A stretch of DNA of 64,000 bases from Otatea glauca (lineage: Eukaryota > Streptophyta > Magnoliopsida > Poales > Poaceae): positions 19,615,336 through 19,679,335 of the forward strand of contig CM070722.1 in assembly GCA_036346275.1 (NCBI GenBank), read 5' to 3'. Below are positions 45,826 to 58,777 of this stretch, piece after piece. Under the pieces are notes generated by a model. That model was given only the letters and a program-made list of their open reading frames with translations. It searched no databases and was not told the origin of the DNA. The number at the start of each line of letters is the position of its first letter. Within the stretch, counting starts at the first letter, position 1. A program made the translations under genes and the position numbers.

Positions 45826-46788
45826 CTAGGTTCCGATCCAAACGCTAGGATAGTATTTCTTTAAGTATTTCCCGTTAATAGCTTTCGGCAATACATACCC
45901 TTCAAGCGTTTCCAGCAAGTATGAGTTTCCGCCGACTAGCCGATTAATTTTGTATGGCCCTTCCCAAGTAGGCGACCATTTTCCAAATCGGTTATCCTTA
46001 GAACCAACAGGCAATATTGTTTTCCATACTAAATCGGCTTGACCGAAAGTTTTAGGCATGACCCTTTTATTGTATGCCCTTGCAACTCTGATCTTATTCT
46101 TTTTAAGCCGATCAAGCGTAGACAAACGTAACTCCGCTAACTCATCCAAGCTGTCGATCATTAAGTCATTGTAATCTTGAGCCGACAAACCATTCATTCG
46201 CTATTCGTATCGACTCAATGTTGATTTCCACAGGTAAAACGGCTTCTTGTCCATACACCAATTGGTAAGGTGAAAGTTTTGTCGCTCCGTGATAAGATAA
46301 CCGATAGGCCCAAAGTGACTCCGATAGAGTCGAATGCCACTTCCTTGGCTTCTCATCAATTTTCCTTTTGATCAACTTGATTAGTGTTTTATTAGACGAC
46401 TCGGCCTGTCCATTAGCTGAGCGTAATATGGTGACGAGTTTAACAATTTGATTCCTAGACTTGTGGCGTAACCTTGAAACTCGTTAGACATGAATACCGT
46501 ACCTTGATCGGTCGTGATTGTTTGTGGTATTCCAAACCGATGGACGATATGTTCATTCACAAAACTAATCGCCTCAACACTAGTCACCTTCTTAAGTGGG
46601 ATAGCTTCAACCCACTTTGAAAAGTAATCGGTTGCGGCCAAAATAAATTTGTGGCCTTTACTCGAAGCAAGAAATATTTGGCCGATTATATCTATTCCCC
46701 AACCCCTAAATGGCCAAGGTTTAATAATTGGATGTAAAGCCGATCGGTGGTGCTTGTTATGCTGTCGAACTTTTGACATGTCTGACAT
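45826..46788 (-). pseudogene. Integrase core and C-terminus, Tat-type element
   Basis: Minus frames: HPIIKPWPFRGWGIDIIGQI, ATDYFSKWVEAIPLKKVTS, HRFGIPQTITTDQGTVFMSN (core aspartates visible), then after a frame change RKWHSTLSESLWAYRLSYHG, LSPYQLVYGQEAVLPVEI, then LDELAELRLSTLDRL and KTFGQADLVWKTILP, PTWEGPYKINRLVGGNSYLL. At least two frameshifts (near 46400 and 46190) break it. Confidence 0.92.
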
Positions 46789-47743
46789 CCTTTATAGTAC
46801 TTGAAACAATCTTCTAACATCGTCGGCCAAAAATAACCTGTCCGTCTAAGCATCCATTTCATCTTATGTGCCGATTGATGAGAACCACAAATCCCTTCGT
46901 GTACTTCACCCATTGCCACTCGTGCTTCTTCAGTTTCAAGACATCTCAACAACAAACCTTCCATAGTCCGATAATATAGTATATCGTCCAAAACAACGTA
47001 TTTCAACGCTTGTTGTCTTATCTTTCGTTCTGTCGGCTTGGATGGATCGACTAGATAATCTTTTATTTGCGTTCTCCAATCAGCAATATTTGCGCACATG
47101 ACTGCTTTGCTCACCAGTTCAGTCTCCTGACTTTGGTCAAAATCCTTATATCCTGATGCTTGCTGAGCTAAAGCATTAGCTCTATCGTTCAATTCACGAG
47201 GAATATGACCGATAGAAAATGAAGTAAAAGAGCTGATAATCTCTAAACATTGTTCTAAATATTTCAGTAGTATTTCATCCCGACATTGGTATTCTCTCTT
47301 TATTTGCTGTACTATCAATAGTGAATCACCATATGCCTCAACAGCTCTCACTCCAATATTTTCTAACAACAGTAAGCCTTTGAGTAACGCTTCGTACTCG
47401 GCCTGGTTGTTGGAGCATCGGCTATTTAGCCGGAATGCAAATTCAAAGCTATGCCCTTTGGGTGAAGTGGGTACAATACCGATACCATCACCTTCCCCAC
47501 ATCTCGATCCGTCAAAAAGAACATTGCCATGGTGCTACCAAGACTAGGTTTCTTCTTTGTGTCATGTCCTGTTATAAAATCGGCTAGGACTTGTCCTTTG
47601 ACTGCTTTGGCCGATTCGTATGATAAGTCGAACTCGACCAAGGCGTAAGCCCATTTGCCAAGTCGACCTCGCAGAATTGGAGCTGACAATATATATTTTA
47701 TAACATCGGTTTTGCAGATGACCTTACAAGCCGATGCTAATAT
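46692..47743 (-). pseudogene. RNase H and integrase zinc domain, Tat-type element
   Basis: From the copia insertion at 47743: YILSAPILRGRLGKWAYALV, LADFITGHDT, then a broken start of the RNase H fold. A 225-codon frame from 47369 reads EAYGDSLLIVQQIKREYQCR and HIPRELNDRANALAQQAS. It ends in the integrase HHCC domain (HEGICGSHQSAHKMKWMLRR then CQTCQKF). The upstream part of pol resumes on the other side of the copia element at 58778. Confidence 0.9.
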
Positions 47744-47748
47744 GTAGT
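47744..47748. repeat. copia target duplication, left copy (GTAGT)
   Basis: GTAGT precedes the left LTR and recurs at 58773-58777 after the right LTR. Confidence 0.93.
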
Positions 47749-49373
47749 TGAAGGACCGAAATGGCGAACAGAGGGGGGGTGAATGGTCGCAAATAAAAAT
47801 TCCCCCAAAATACTCCAACAAAAACCTCGACAAGATCGCTCAAAAGGAATTGTGAAAAACCCGAAAAACTAGACAACTATGTGTACCCCAAGCTTGCATG
47901 GATAAGTACCATAAAATATGTGGGGATTTTTGAGTCACAATCCTGGTTGTCTAGTGTCCAAGATAAAGAGGAATCAATTCAAACTCTTGCTTTTAGAAAG
48001 GACATCAATTCAAATCACAAAAGTCACTTTCAGAAAAGCAAAGCAGAATTCCCAGAACTTGTCCTCAATTTGCACAGGAGGTTGGTGGGTTTCTGTAGCT
48101 CACAAAATTTTGAGACTTTTTCTCCTGTGAGCATCAGAGTCTTGAAGAACTCCACCAAATTTCTCCTCAAAAAGCCTTACAGAAAAACACGAAAAATCGA
48201 AGAACACAGTCTGGTCAAGAACTTGAGGAGAACGTTTGGGGCTCGGTTTTCACCTCATGGCGCCCAAACGGTACAACAAGTGAACTCCAAAATTTTTCTG
48301 CAAGCGGATATCAGAGTCCCGCACCTCCTCCAACAAGAATCACTCAAAAGGATTTTCTATATTTTTACAAAAATCAAACACTGACTGCTGCGCGAAGAAC
48401 AAGTTCAGAACAAAGTTGGAACTTGAAAGAAAAGATGTTCTCTACTCAATCCAAGAGTGCAAAAGAGATGTAAAACCATATGAACACACTCAAAACATCC
48501 AAGAACAGCAGCATTTAGAAGGAGGGGAGGCAAATCCAAATTACTTGAAAGTAAATTGCGGGAATGTAATTGCGGAAAGTAAATGCTGAATTTAAATTGC
48601 GTAAAGTAAAGACATAATGTAAATGCATAAAATAAATTCAGAGGTGGATGAATAAAACTTTCATTTCTGGAAGGAGGTTACAAAGCCTCACATTCATGTG
48701 GGCAAAGCTCAAATGAGCATCAAAACCTCAACACCTTCAAGGAGAGGAGGCTACCCTCCACCCCTATTTATACTACTCTTGGGCCACCTACCACCCTTGG
48801 ATGAGTCCTCAACCCTAGAGCACTCATCTAAGGGCTAGGATTAACCCACACACACAGCCATGCAAGGGCTAACCCAAAACCCACACACATACCGGGTTTT
48901 CTTGCAGTTTTCAAAGCATACTACCTAGACCCGCTAACCTATCAACTAGACCTCAATCCGACGGCCCTCATTGATCCACGCGGCATCTAGCTAGCATCAA
49001 CTCCTTTCCTTGTCTTCTTGACTTGCCCGACTCCGTCTCCGATCATCTTCCGCGATCTCCCAACCGTCTCGACCTCCGACGCTCCTCGCCTAGTCCCGGT
49101 CATCCTTCGCCTCACCATGACCTAGCACCGTCGTCCTGCAACCATCAAAAACAAGGAAACTCCTCACATAGCAATGCCCACAATGATGTGTAATAAACCA
49201 TCCAACTCATCACTACCGCGTCCATACGACTGCAGATCGCCACTCTGGTAGAGACAACTCAAATTGCTTCATTTTGAAAATCAATCCAAATCAAACTCAA
49301 ACTTGAGCACACCTTGCTCAAATAAAGTCAAATACTCATCACAAATATGGATGGACCTCCACATGGTCCTTCA
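47749..49373 (-). repeat. 3' LTR of the copia element
   Basis: 1625 bp, near-identical to 57148-58772, differing by small indels and few substitutions. Reading frames within (for example 47881-48384) recur in the other LTR and are not genes. Confidence 0.95.
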
Positions 49374-49385
49374 ATCTCCCCCTTG
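49374..49385 (-). promoter_or_regulatory. Polypurine tract of the copia element
   Basis: The minus strand reads CAAGGGGGAGAT directly against the 3' LTR. Confidence 0.88.
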
Positions 49386-51212
49386 ATGAGTATATTGACA
49401 AACCATACAAAAGGCATAAATTTGAGTTTGAAGAAAATGAAGAAGAAAGCAATTTTAGTTGCAAAGTCAAACTTGGTCCAAAGATAGAAATTAGAACCAT
49501 GACCAAGTTGACGAAGAGGAATTCAGATTTTAGAGTTAAATTTAAGAAAGAGCAAGTTTTCAACAAAAACTCTAAAATCCAACTAAACATGTCAAATGTG
49601 ATTATGAGATTATGATCCAAATGAAGTAGTAGCATAGTTTTACAAAGATCATAATAACCAAATAAGCATTCACATTCACATTTTATCTTTTTAGTGATGC
49701 CTTTTCTCGTTATCTCCCCTTTTGGCAATATAGGCATCAATTTTTTTATGTATGCATGAAATGCAATCGAAAAAGCTTTGAGGATTATCCAATTGATCAA
49801 AATGGAAGGATATTACACCAAGCTTGTCAATTTGAGAAGATGACTAAACTAAGACATGTCCAAGTGCAAATCGAGCTTAGTTTTGAATATTTCATTTTTA
49901 GCAACATTTGACAAGTGCAACACTTAGCTTTAGTTTCAAAAATAGAAGAATAGCCACTCTAAGGATCAAAAGGAAAACCTAGAGTTCAACCTACTCAACA
50001 CGTTGGGGAATCTAGAAGAGCATACAAGGTCCTTGGGCTCATTTATCACTTAATGCAAATTTTGATTTATCATCATACAAGACATAGCGGGGTGCAAATG
50101 TTTGACATTATTTGCATTCTTTACCCACATATGTCTTTGTTTTTAATTTATTTGCATTTTCTTTTGACAACCAATTGACTCAAGCCGTATCGACCATCTC
50201 AAGATGAGCTCTTAAGAGGATGGTCTAGGTCAAACACGATGTATTCCAAGTTCATCCCAAGTGCAATGGGAAGCGGTCTTGTGAATACAAGGTGTTGAGT
50301 CGTATGTGCACAAGAAGAGTCAATTTTGTTTAATTTTCATTTTTAGCACAACGATTCATGAGCAATTGAAGGACTCTGCATGGATCAAACTAGTTTCACC
50401 CAAGTTGCTATAGGGACTCTAGAGAACTCCTAAATTTCTCAAATTATGGCACAAACCTCTAGAGAAGAAACCTAGCAAGTAAAAGCAACAAGTTTCATCA
50501 AGTTTTTCATTTAAGGCTTATTTCATTTTTAAGCTTAGCAAGTTAAATGAACTTGGACATACCTAAGCTAGTGATTTTCTTCAAATGATGTAGCATGGTG
50601 TATAGCATGAAGAAGAAATCAATTGCATAATAGACAAAGCTCATAAAGCAGAAAATGCAGTCTAAATGCAATGCATGAACAGATTCCCAAACTCCCCTCA
50701 ACAAATGAATCAATTTTAAGCTCAAATCTGGTTAAAGTTGAGTTATTATCAAGATTAGGCATAAAGAAAACCGAATGAACTCAATAATAACGAGAAAAAG
50801 CAGAATGAGGAGAAGAAGTCGAGAAGCGCAAAAGCTGGATGGCTATAGAGCATAGAAAAGATAGAAGAGACTCACTACGGCTCGGACTCGCTCTTATCTT
50901 CCCAGTGGTGACATAGGGAAGTCGACTCTAGATCCCAACTAAGGAGTGCACATGACCTGTCTACCCAGGAGGCCCAATACCTGCTAGACTTATAAGACTG
51001 TGAGGGAACTCAACCTAGAGAGAAGAGAGAACAGCTAATCACGCATGATAGCAACCTAAAGCACAAGATAAGAGGTCAATGCAAGGCATGCCAGAAGTCT
51101 AAGTGAGTGAACTCAACTCAAGAAAACAAGCCCAAAGTCACTCGGAAGAAACACAAAGAAAAGAAAAGCTGGAAGAAAACATATAATACATAATATACAA
51201 ACCAGCTCCCCC
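49386..51212. other. Non-coding region between RNase H and polypurine tract of the copia element
   Basis: No long frame or known protein. A 153-codon minus frame (49339-49800) is AT-driven and hydrophobic; I do not call it. Sireviruses often have a long region here, sometimes with an env-like ORF; no clear one is seen. Confidence 0.5.
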
Positions 51213-52690
51213 TCACGAAAGGCCGTAAGGGCTCACGACTCCAAGCTCACTCCTCAAGGCAACAAATCTGGAGCTATCCAAAGGCTTGGTGAAAATATCG
51301 GCTAACTGAAGGTCACTCTCTACGAACTGAAGCGCGATATCTCCCTTCTCCACATGGTCTCTAAGGAAGTGATATCTAATATCAATGTGCTTGGTCGGGA
51401 ATGTTGCTTTGGGTTTTAGCAATGCAAATAGCTGAAGTGTTGTCACGAAAAGTGGCACACTCTCTATCTCTAACCCATAGTCCCGTAAGGTCGATCTCAT
51501 CCAGAGCACCTGGCTACAGCAACTAGCTGCAGCAACATACTCGGCCTCAGCGGTGGACTGTGCAACTCCGGACTGCTTCCTAGATGACCAAGAAACAAGA
51601 GAAGTGCCAATGAATTGGCAAGTGCGAAGTGCTCTTCCTATCTATCTCTACACCCGACAAAGTCGGCATCGGAAAAGGCTCTAAGAGATAGACAAGAAGA
51701 CGAAGAGTACCAAATACCATAATCAGTGGTAGCACGAAGGTACCTGAAGATGCGCTTGACCACCTGGCGGTGAGAGGCGTGAGGAGAAGCTTGAAATCGA
51801 GCGCCTGCAGACACACAAACAAAATGTATGTCCGGCCTCAAGCGGTGAGGTACAAGAGGGAGCCGATCATGCTCAAACTCCTTTTGATCGTGAGCTCACC
51901 ATCCTCATCGGGCTCGAGGACAGCAGTGGTGGCCATAGGAGTCATCACGGCTTCCCATCGGACATGTCGAACGCCTCGGGAGGTCACGTATATTTGCCTT
52001 GATGCAAGAAAGTACCCTCCCGAGTCCGCTTGATTTGGAAGCCAAGAAAGTAGCTCAACTCGCCCATCATACTCATCTCAAACTCTGTGCTCATCACCTC
52101 GTAAAACCGAGACACAAGCGAATGAGATGAGCCACCAAAATTATATCGTCCACATAAAACGGACAAGAAGAAAATGAGACTCATGGTGTCGATGAGCGAG
52201 TTTTGTCTACTATGCCCATTTTGAAGTCATGGTGAGAAGATAAGACTTGAGCCTCTCATACCATGCTCTGGGGCTGCTTGAGTCCATACAAAGCTTTGGA
52301 GAGCTTGTATACATGACTCGGAAACTTGGGGTTCTCGAATCACGGAGGTTGTTTGACAAACCTCTTCCTCAATATAGCCATTGAGGAATGCACTCTTGAC
52401 ATCCATTTGATAGAGCTTGAAGCCACGGGATGCGAGAGAATGCAAGCGGGATCCTAATAGCCTCTAGTCTAGCTACTGAGGGCAAAGGTCTCCTCAAAGT
52501 CAAGACCCTCAAACTGAGAAAAGCCTGTGCAACTAGCCTAGCCTTGTTGCGAATGACAACCCCATCCTCACTCTGCTTGTTTTTGAACACCCACTTGGTC
52601 CCAATGACATTATGACCGGATGGGGCTCGACAAGTCGCCATACCTTGTTCCTCTCAAAGTTCTCAAGTTCCTCATGCATAGCATTAATCC
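51213..52690 (-). pseudogene. copia reverse transcriptase and RNase H
   Basis: In minus order: GHNVIGTKWVFKNKQSEDGV and IRNKARLVAQAF near 52610; LYQMDVKSAFLNGYIEEEV near 52410; an eroded stretch at the catalytic Y-V-D-D place near 52150; STEFEMSMMGELSYFLGFQI near 52080; DIHFVCVSAGARFQASPHAS near 51830; then RNase H with KHIDIRYHFLRDHVEKGDIA and QLADIFTKPLDSSRFVALRS ending near 51213. Many frameshifts separate the blocks. Confidence 0.9.
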
Positions 52691-54061
52691 ACGATTCATC
52701 GGATAATGCATGAGAAACATCTTCGGCTCAAAGGAGGCAACGAAGGCGAGTGGAGGCAGGCTGGACAAACCTGATTTTGAGCGAGTGACGCGCTCAAGCA
52801 GATCACCAATGATCGATCGGTGGATGAGCTTTCTCGGATATGACGGGAGGACCGTAGCGAGTGGCCTCTACCTCATGCACGAAGAGGTAGGAGCGAGCCA
52901 CTCATTGAAGGAGAGTCGGAAGGCAAGGGGTGGTCACTCCGAGGTGCGAAATGGAAGCAGGAGGCACCTAGGTATAGAGGAACTGGATCCGGTGGAACAC
53001 CATCATCTCCATCATCCTCATCTTCTACAAAGATGGTCTCGGAGGGATAAGAAGAGCTCAAACATCGAGGTCTAGCTCTGGGCTAGCCTCATCGAAGGTC
53101 ACATCACGGTCTCTATGATCCTATGCGCATCAACACTCTGACCCTATAGCTACGAGAAGAAGTCGAGTAACCTAGAAAGATACCATCGGAAGAGCGAGAC
53201 TCAAACTTATCTAGGTTACGGACTTCAAGATAAAACACTTGCAACCAAAGCGAAAATGAGACACACTGGGCTTTCGCCCATACCTCAACTCATAAGAAGT
53301 GCGATGCAAATGTGCTCTCAAAAACACGCGATTAGAAACATGGCAAGCGGTAGCTATAGCCTCACCCAAAACTTCCTAGGAGTCTTGACTCGTCTAGCAT
53401 CGTTCGCCATCTCAACCGTGGTCCTGTTCTTCCTTTCCACTACGCCATTCTCACGAGGAGCGAGGGAGAAGAGAAGCGATGCTCTAAACCGGACTCCACA
53501 CAAAAACTCTCAAAGTAGGAATTCTTGAACTCCGTGCCATTATCACTGCGTATAGCTCGTAATGCACAGGAGCTCAATAGACAACCTCTTGATCAAACCC
53601 TGAAGTGAGAAAAGTCTCATCCTTGAGGCCATGAAGAATACCCAAGAGTATCTAGAAAATCATCAACGATGACAAGAACATACCACTTCCTCCTCTCGAT
53701 TGCACTCTAGCCGACCAACGGTGTCCATATGTAAAAGCTGTCACGGTGCATCGATCTCACTACGGGATTGGAGGATGAGAAGCGATAACCATCTTGCCAT
53801 GTCGGCAAGGAGAGCAAACTAAGTCTTTGACCATCTTGAGTTTGGGCAAACCCGAATGAGATCATGGCTGCTAACTCGGGTCAAATGATCAAAACCAATG
53901 TGACCAAGTCTCCTATGCCAGAAGGAGAGATCACGGGACTCAGAAGCAATCAAACATCGAAGAGAGTCTCCAGAAGAAGCAGAAAAATCAGCACGAAAGA
54001 CTCTCCCAAATCTAGAAATCCATAAACTAACCCTCCGATGAATCAAGGATTCTCTGGGCAT
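52691..54061 (-). pseudogene. copia gag-pre-integrase and integrase region
   Basis: The frame at 54061-53819 carries DLSFWHRRLGHIGFDHLTRV, the HHCC start of copia integrase. Downstream the core is heavily broken; short pieces such as a NSRWSKT-like end and a Glu/Asp-rich linker (FVEDEDDGDDG near 53040) remain. The linker before reverse transcriptase is typical of copia pol. Confidence 0.8.
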
Positions 54062-54189
54062 TACTCTTGAAGCTTACCTCGAAAGAGTCATCGATAAGTT
54101 GAGAAGCAGAGAGCAGATTGTATTGCAGCTTACTTACTAAGGCAACATCTTTAAGAATGAAATTTTGGTTAATGCAGATGGTACCTTTA

Positions 54190-54524
54190 GCAATGACTCT
54201 ACCTGAAGATGCATCCCCAAAAGTGATTAACTCATCACCGGGGGCTCGGACTAGGGAAGAGAACCAACGAGAATCTCCGGTCATATGACGAGAACAACCG
54301 GAGTCAACAATCCAAACATCGCCCTTCCCCATCCGATTTAACTGATCAAGACACAGAGAGAAAGATGACTCGAGATTGGGATAGAGTGAAGACTTAGGAA
54401 CCCAATACTGAACCATACGACACCTCAGAGTACCAGCCACAGAAGAAGACTGGACTCGAGTGTCTCTCTGACGCTCAACTCTCACACGATCAGGAGCAAC
54501 TCTGGTAGATAATCTAGGAGTCAA
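54190..54524 (-). pseudogene. copia aspartic protease
   Basis: Minus frame GKGDVWIVDSGCSRHMTGDS followed by FGDASSGRVIAKGTI and LKDVALVSKLQYNLLSASQL. The Asp-Ser-Gly active site is intact in this piece. Confidence 0.92.
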
Positions 54525-57093
54525 AACTGGGTTGGCACGCCGTGGTGCAAAAGCCGGACCATCCCGAGAAAATTGCTGGATCTCCTACGAGAAAACACCT
54601 CACGCCGCTGATATCTACCTCGATGGGAAAAACGAGGAATATCAAGAGGACGGCGGAAAGACTGACTACGAACAGCTCCAGGACTAAAACTTGAAGAACT
54701 AGCATGAAAACCAAGTTCTGGACGCTGCCCAAAAACAGGCGACTCTCTAACCTGTCTAGAAGCAGTGTGTGTCTTAGGAGCACTCAAAGTGCGGGATGAC
54801 CACGAATACCCCTAAGAGCGACAACACGCTCACACCGAGTGATCTTGGCGCGCTGAGCGAGTAAATCTACTAGGTGACCATCCTTCTTCTGGAAGGTGCA
54901 TGTGTACTTCGCCTTGCTAGAGGCGAAGCAATAGGAGTAACACCCTTCGGTCGGAAGTCCTATGGACAACCCCAGAGACCTAAACACGGTGGTACTCACT
55001 CAGGAGCTACCACAATCTCACCACTCTTGGAGCCGCGCACTATGGTGGGAGGATGCGCCAGCGTGCTCAAGGATCAAATCCTAGACCTTGATTGAATCTA
55101 CTAATCTTGGATTGGTCTAGAATAAGATTGAGCTTCTTCTTGCCTCCAACAAACTTCTCGAGAGTGCTCATAAGATCGGCAATCTCGGAAGAAAGAAGCA
55201 CAAGAAGAACAGGGGAAGGAGAGGAAGAAGAACCGGAAAGATGAGCTCTCTCAAGACGTGCATTTTTCTCCTCAAAGACGGCTGCCTCAATCTTGAGGGC
55301 CTTACAAGAAACGCAAGGAGCATCTCTAATTCTATGGGCTTGGTCTTCTAATTTCTTCCTAAGCTCGACATGGATTTTATCCAAGTCCCCACAATCTCGA
55401 TACATCATAAGCAATATTTTTGTGACTTATCTAGTAAGTCCTTAGCAAGTTTAGCACACTTGACATTCTGGGGTTTCATTGTCAAGTTTTAATTGCTTCT
55501 GACCCTCACATGAGCCGTTGGGTCCTTAGAAGCATGTGATTCAAGTTCATTGTTTCTAGTGTAAAGCTTCCTAAGGTGTTCGCTCATGGCATCAATTTCG
55601 CAAGCAATTTAGGGCAATTAGAGCATGATGGAGTGGAGTGAGCATGAAGAAAACTAGCCTCAACAGAATAGCATCAACAGAACTAGTGCTAGCATTCTTC
55701 AACCTAAGACCATCAAGTTCAACAAGCACACTATCATGTATGGTCCTTAGGTTCTCCAACTCCACAAGAATAGCATCACACAAAGAGCAATCATCGGTGA
55801 CTCGGGAGGAGAAGATCTAAGTGAAGCTAACTCCCGAGTCAAGGTACCTACTTCCTTCTCAAGCTCGTACACCTAGCTCTAGCTCTAGCATGAAATTTTC
55901 CTAATTTGCGTAAAGCTTTGTTGAGCTGGTCATAGGAGGGTACCTCGTCCGAGTCATTTGTAGAGCTCTGAGTCGTGATGTCGTTGGTGTCGGCCATGAA
56001 GCACATGCCGAGAAGTCGCCGCCTTTCTTCTCTTGCGGATCATCCTCGCCTCGTCGCTCCATGTCTCCGTGTCGGAGAGGTTGATGTCGTCAAGCGCGGC
56101 AAGGACGCGGTGGAAGAGCTTCTTGTTCTTGGAGAAGTTGCGGTACTTCTTCTCGTCGCCGGTTCACGAACTGGAGGCTTCTTGTTGCGGTTCTTGTCGG
56201 TGTAGTCGTTCTTGCCCGAACCGCCAACGCGTCATTCTTGCCCTTCTCCGGCTTGGGACAGTTCGCGAATGTGGTTGGGGCCACCACACTCAAGCGGTGA
56301 TCATGCCACCTCTCTTCCTCTCTCTCACCCTCTTGTATGCATGAGAAAACTTGCGGCGAGAAGAGCAAGCTCATTTTCGAAATTTTTCGATTGGTCATCG
56401 CTAGCTCGCAAAGGGCGGAAAGAGAGAAACCAATAGAAGGATCGGAAGAAGAAGATCCAATGGGATCGGTGACCAAAGCCATCGATCGAGATTTCGTCTT
56501 CCGAGAGGCGACATCGATCTCATGAGTCTTGAGGCGGAATAAAGCCCGTCAAGAGTCGAGTCGATAAGTCGATGGTGTCCTTGATGGTGGTCACCTTCAT
56601 CTCCCAAACCCGAAGGTCGAGTGCGGTCAAGAAATGCCGAGCATTGTTCGAGTCGGTATATGCAACCAAGCTGCTCGGAGGTCGCTCAAAATCTTTGTAA
56701 ACCGACCAAAACACTCGTCGAGACTCTCACCGGTAGCGTTGATCAAACTTGTTGTACTCGCGCTTGGCTGAATCTGCCTCACGTCTTGATTTGAGTAGAG
56801 CCCTCATGGTAAGCATCGAGGGTTACCCAAATCTCGTGGCGGAGCGAAGGTGAGAAATCCTATCATACTCATCGCGGCTAAGACCAGATGAGAATGTTCC
56901 TTGCCTTAGCATTCGCCTCAACGTCAACCATATTGATGGCCGTGACATTTTCATCGCCAGGAACCTCATACGGGAGTTTCACCTTACGCCATATCGTATA
57001 CGGGCGTGATGTATGACTCCATCAGGGACTTCCAAAAGGAAAATCAACTCCATTAAAGATTGGAGGCTTGGTGGAATATTTGTCCGTCGCCAT
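54525..57093 (-). pseudogene. copia gag
   Basis: The start is the ATG at 57093 (MATDKYSTKPPIFNGVDFPF), shifted almost at once. Then YTDSNNARHFLTALDLRVWE near 56660, and ANCPKPEKGKNDALAVRART near 56260 (end of a zinc knuckle). After a long helical, coiled-coil-like part (56000-55060, for example EVPSYDQLNKALRKLGKFHA and KKLEDQAHRIRDAPCVSCKA) comes a second knuckle-like piece near 54900 (KYTCTFQKKDGHLVDL) and an Arg/Ser-rich tail. The long gag with coiled coil supports a Sirevirus relation. Numerous frameshifts. Confidence 0.82.
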
Positions 57094-57132
57094 GGCTCTT
57101 GAGACCGGTCAAGATCTATGGAAGAGCAAAAC

Positions 57133-57146
57133 CGGCTCGATACCAA
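57133..57146 (-). promoter_or_regulatory. Primer binding site of the copia element
   Basis: The minus strand reads TTGGTATCGAGCCG right after the 5' LTR edge at 57148, a variant of the initiator tRNA-Met complement. Confidence 0.8.
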
Positions 57147-57147
57147 T

Positions 57148-58772
57148 TGAAGGACCGAAATGGCGAGCAGAGGGGGTGAATGGTCGCAAATAAAAATTCC
57201 CCAAAATACTCCAACAAAAACCTCGACAAGATCGCTCAAAAGGAATTGTGAAAAACCGAAAAACTAGACAACTATGTGTACCCCAAGCTTGCATGGATAA
57301 GTACCATAAAATATGTGGGGATTTTGAGTCACAATCCTGGTTGTCTAGTGTCCAAGATAAAGAGGAATCAATTCAAACTCTTGCTTTTAGAAAGGACATC
57401 AATTCAAATCACAAAAGTCACTTTCAGAAAAGCAAAAGCAGAATTCCCAGAACTTGTCCTCAATTTGCACAGGAGGTTGGTGGGTTTCTGTAGCTCACAA
57501 AATTTTGAGACTTTTTCTCCTGTGAGCATCAGAGTCTTGAAGAACTCCACCAAATTTCTCCTCAAAAAGCCTTACAGAAAAAACACGAAAAATCGAAGAA
57601 CACAGTCTGGTCAAGAACTTCGAGGAGAACGTTTGGGGCTCGGTTTTCACCTCATGGCGCCCAAACGGTACAACAAGTGAATTCCAAAATTTTTATGCAA
57701 GCGGATATCAGAGTCCCGCACCTCCTCCAACAAGAATCACTCAAAAAGGATTTTTCTATATTTTTACAAAAATCAAACACTGACTGCTGCGCGAAGAACA
57801 AGTTCAGAACAAAGTTGGAACTTGAAAGAAAAGATGTTCTCTACTCAATCCAAGAGTGCAAAAGAGATGTAAAACCATATGAACACACTCAAAACATCCA
57901 AGAACAGCAGCATTTAGAAGGAGGAGGCAAATCCAAATTACTTGAAAGTAAATTGCGGGAATGTAATTGCGGGAAAGTAAATGCTGAATTTAAATTGCGT
58001 AAAGTAAAGACATAATGTAAATCATAAAATAAATTCAGAGGTGGATGAATAAAACTTTCATTTCTGGAAGGAGGTTACAAAGCCTCACATTCATGTGGGC
58101 AAAGCTCAAAGGAGCATCAAAAACCTCAAAACCTTCAAGGCGAGGAGGCTACCCTCCACCCCTATTTATACTACTCTTGGGCCACCTACCACCCTTGGAT
58201 GAGTCCCTCAACACTAGAGCACTCATCTAAGGGCTAGGATTAACCCACACACACAGCCATGCAAGGGCTAACCCAAAACCCACACACATACAGGGTTTTC
58301 TTGCACGGTTTTCAAAGCATACTACCTAGACCCGCTAACCTATCAACTAGACCTCAATCCGACGGCCCTCATTGATCCACGCGGCATCTAGCTAGCATCA
58401 ACTCCTTTCCTTGTCTTCTTGACTTGCTCGGACTCCGTCTCCGATCATCTTCCGCGATCTCCCAACCGTGCGGACCTCCGGCGCTCCTCGCCTAGTCCGG
58501 TCATCCTTTGCCTCACCATGACCTAGCACCGTCGTCCTGCAACCATCAAAAACAAGGAAACTCCTCACATAGCAATGCCCACAATGATGTGTAATAAACC
58601 ATCCAACTCATCACTACCGCGTCCATACGACCAGATCGCCACTCTGGTAGAGACAACTCAAATTGCTTCATTCTGAAAATCAATCCAAATCAAACTCAAA
58701 CTTGAGCACACCTTGCTCAAATAAAGTCAAATACTCATCACAAATATGGATGGACCTCCACATGGTCCTTCA
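57148..58772 (-). repeat. 5' LTR of the copia element
   Basis: 1625 bp, TGAAGGACC to GGTCCTTCA on the plus strand; same length as the other LTR although small indels differ. Confidence 0.95.
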
Positions 58773-58777
58773 GTAGT

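Larger units (their letters stand above)
47749..58772 (-). mobile_element. Complete Ty1/copia retrotransposon, Sirevirus-like
   Basis: 11,024 bp with two 1625-bp LTRs (TGAAGGACC to GGTCCTTCA), a GTAGT duplication, primer site by the right LTR and polypurine tract by the left LTR, so it is minus-oriented. Gag, protease, integrase, reverse transcriptase and RNase H follow the copia order, with about 1.8 kb of non-coding DNA before the polypurine tract. That layout and the long coiled-coil gag suggest the Sirevirus group, though I cannot prove it. It interrupts the pol gene of the Tat element between reverse transcriptase and RNase H. Confidence 0.93.

Noticed and set aside
47881..48384. 167-codon frame in the copia LTR (also at 57276-57680)
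   Set aside because: It is LTR sequence, shifted by small indels between the two copies.
49339..49800. 153-codon hydrophobic frame near the copia polypurine tract as an env-like gene
   Set aside because: It overlaps the polypurine tract and LTR edge and its hydrophobic look follows AT-rich composition; no conserved feature.
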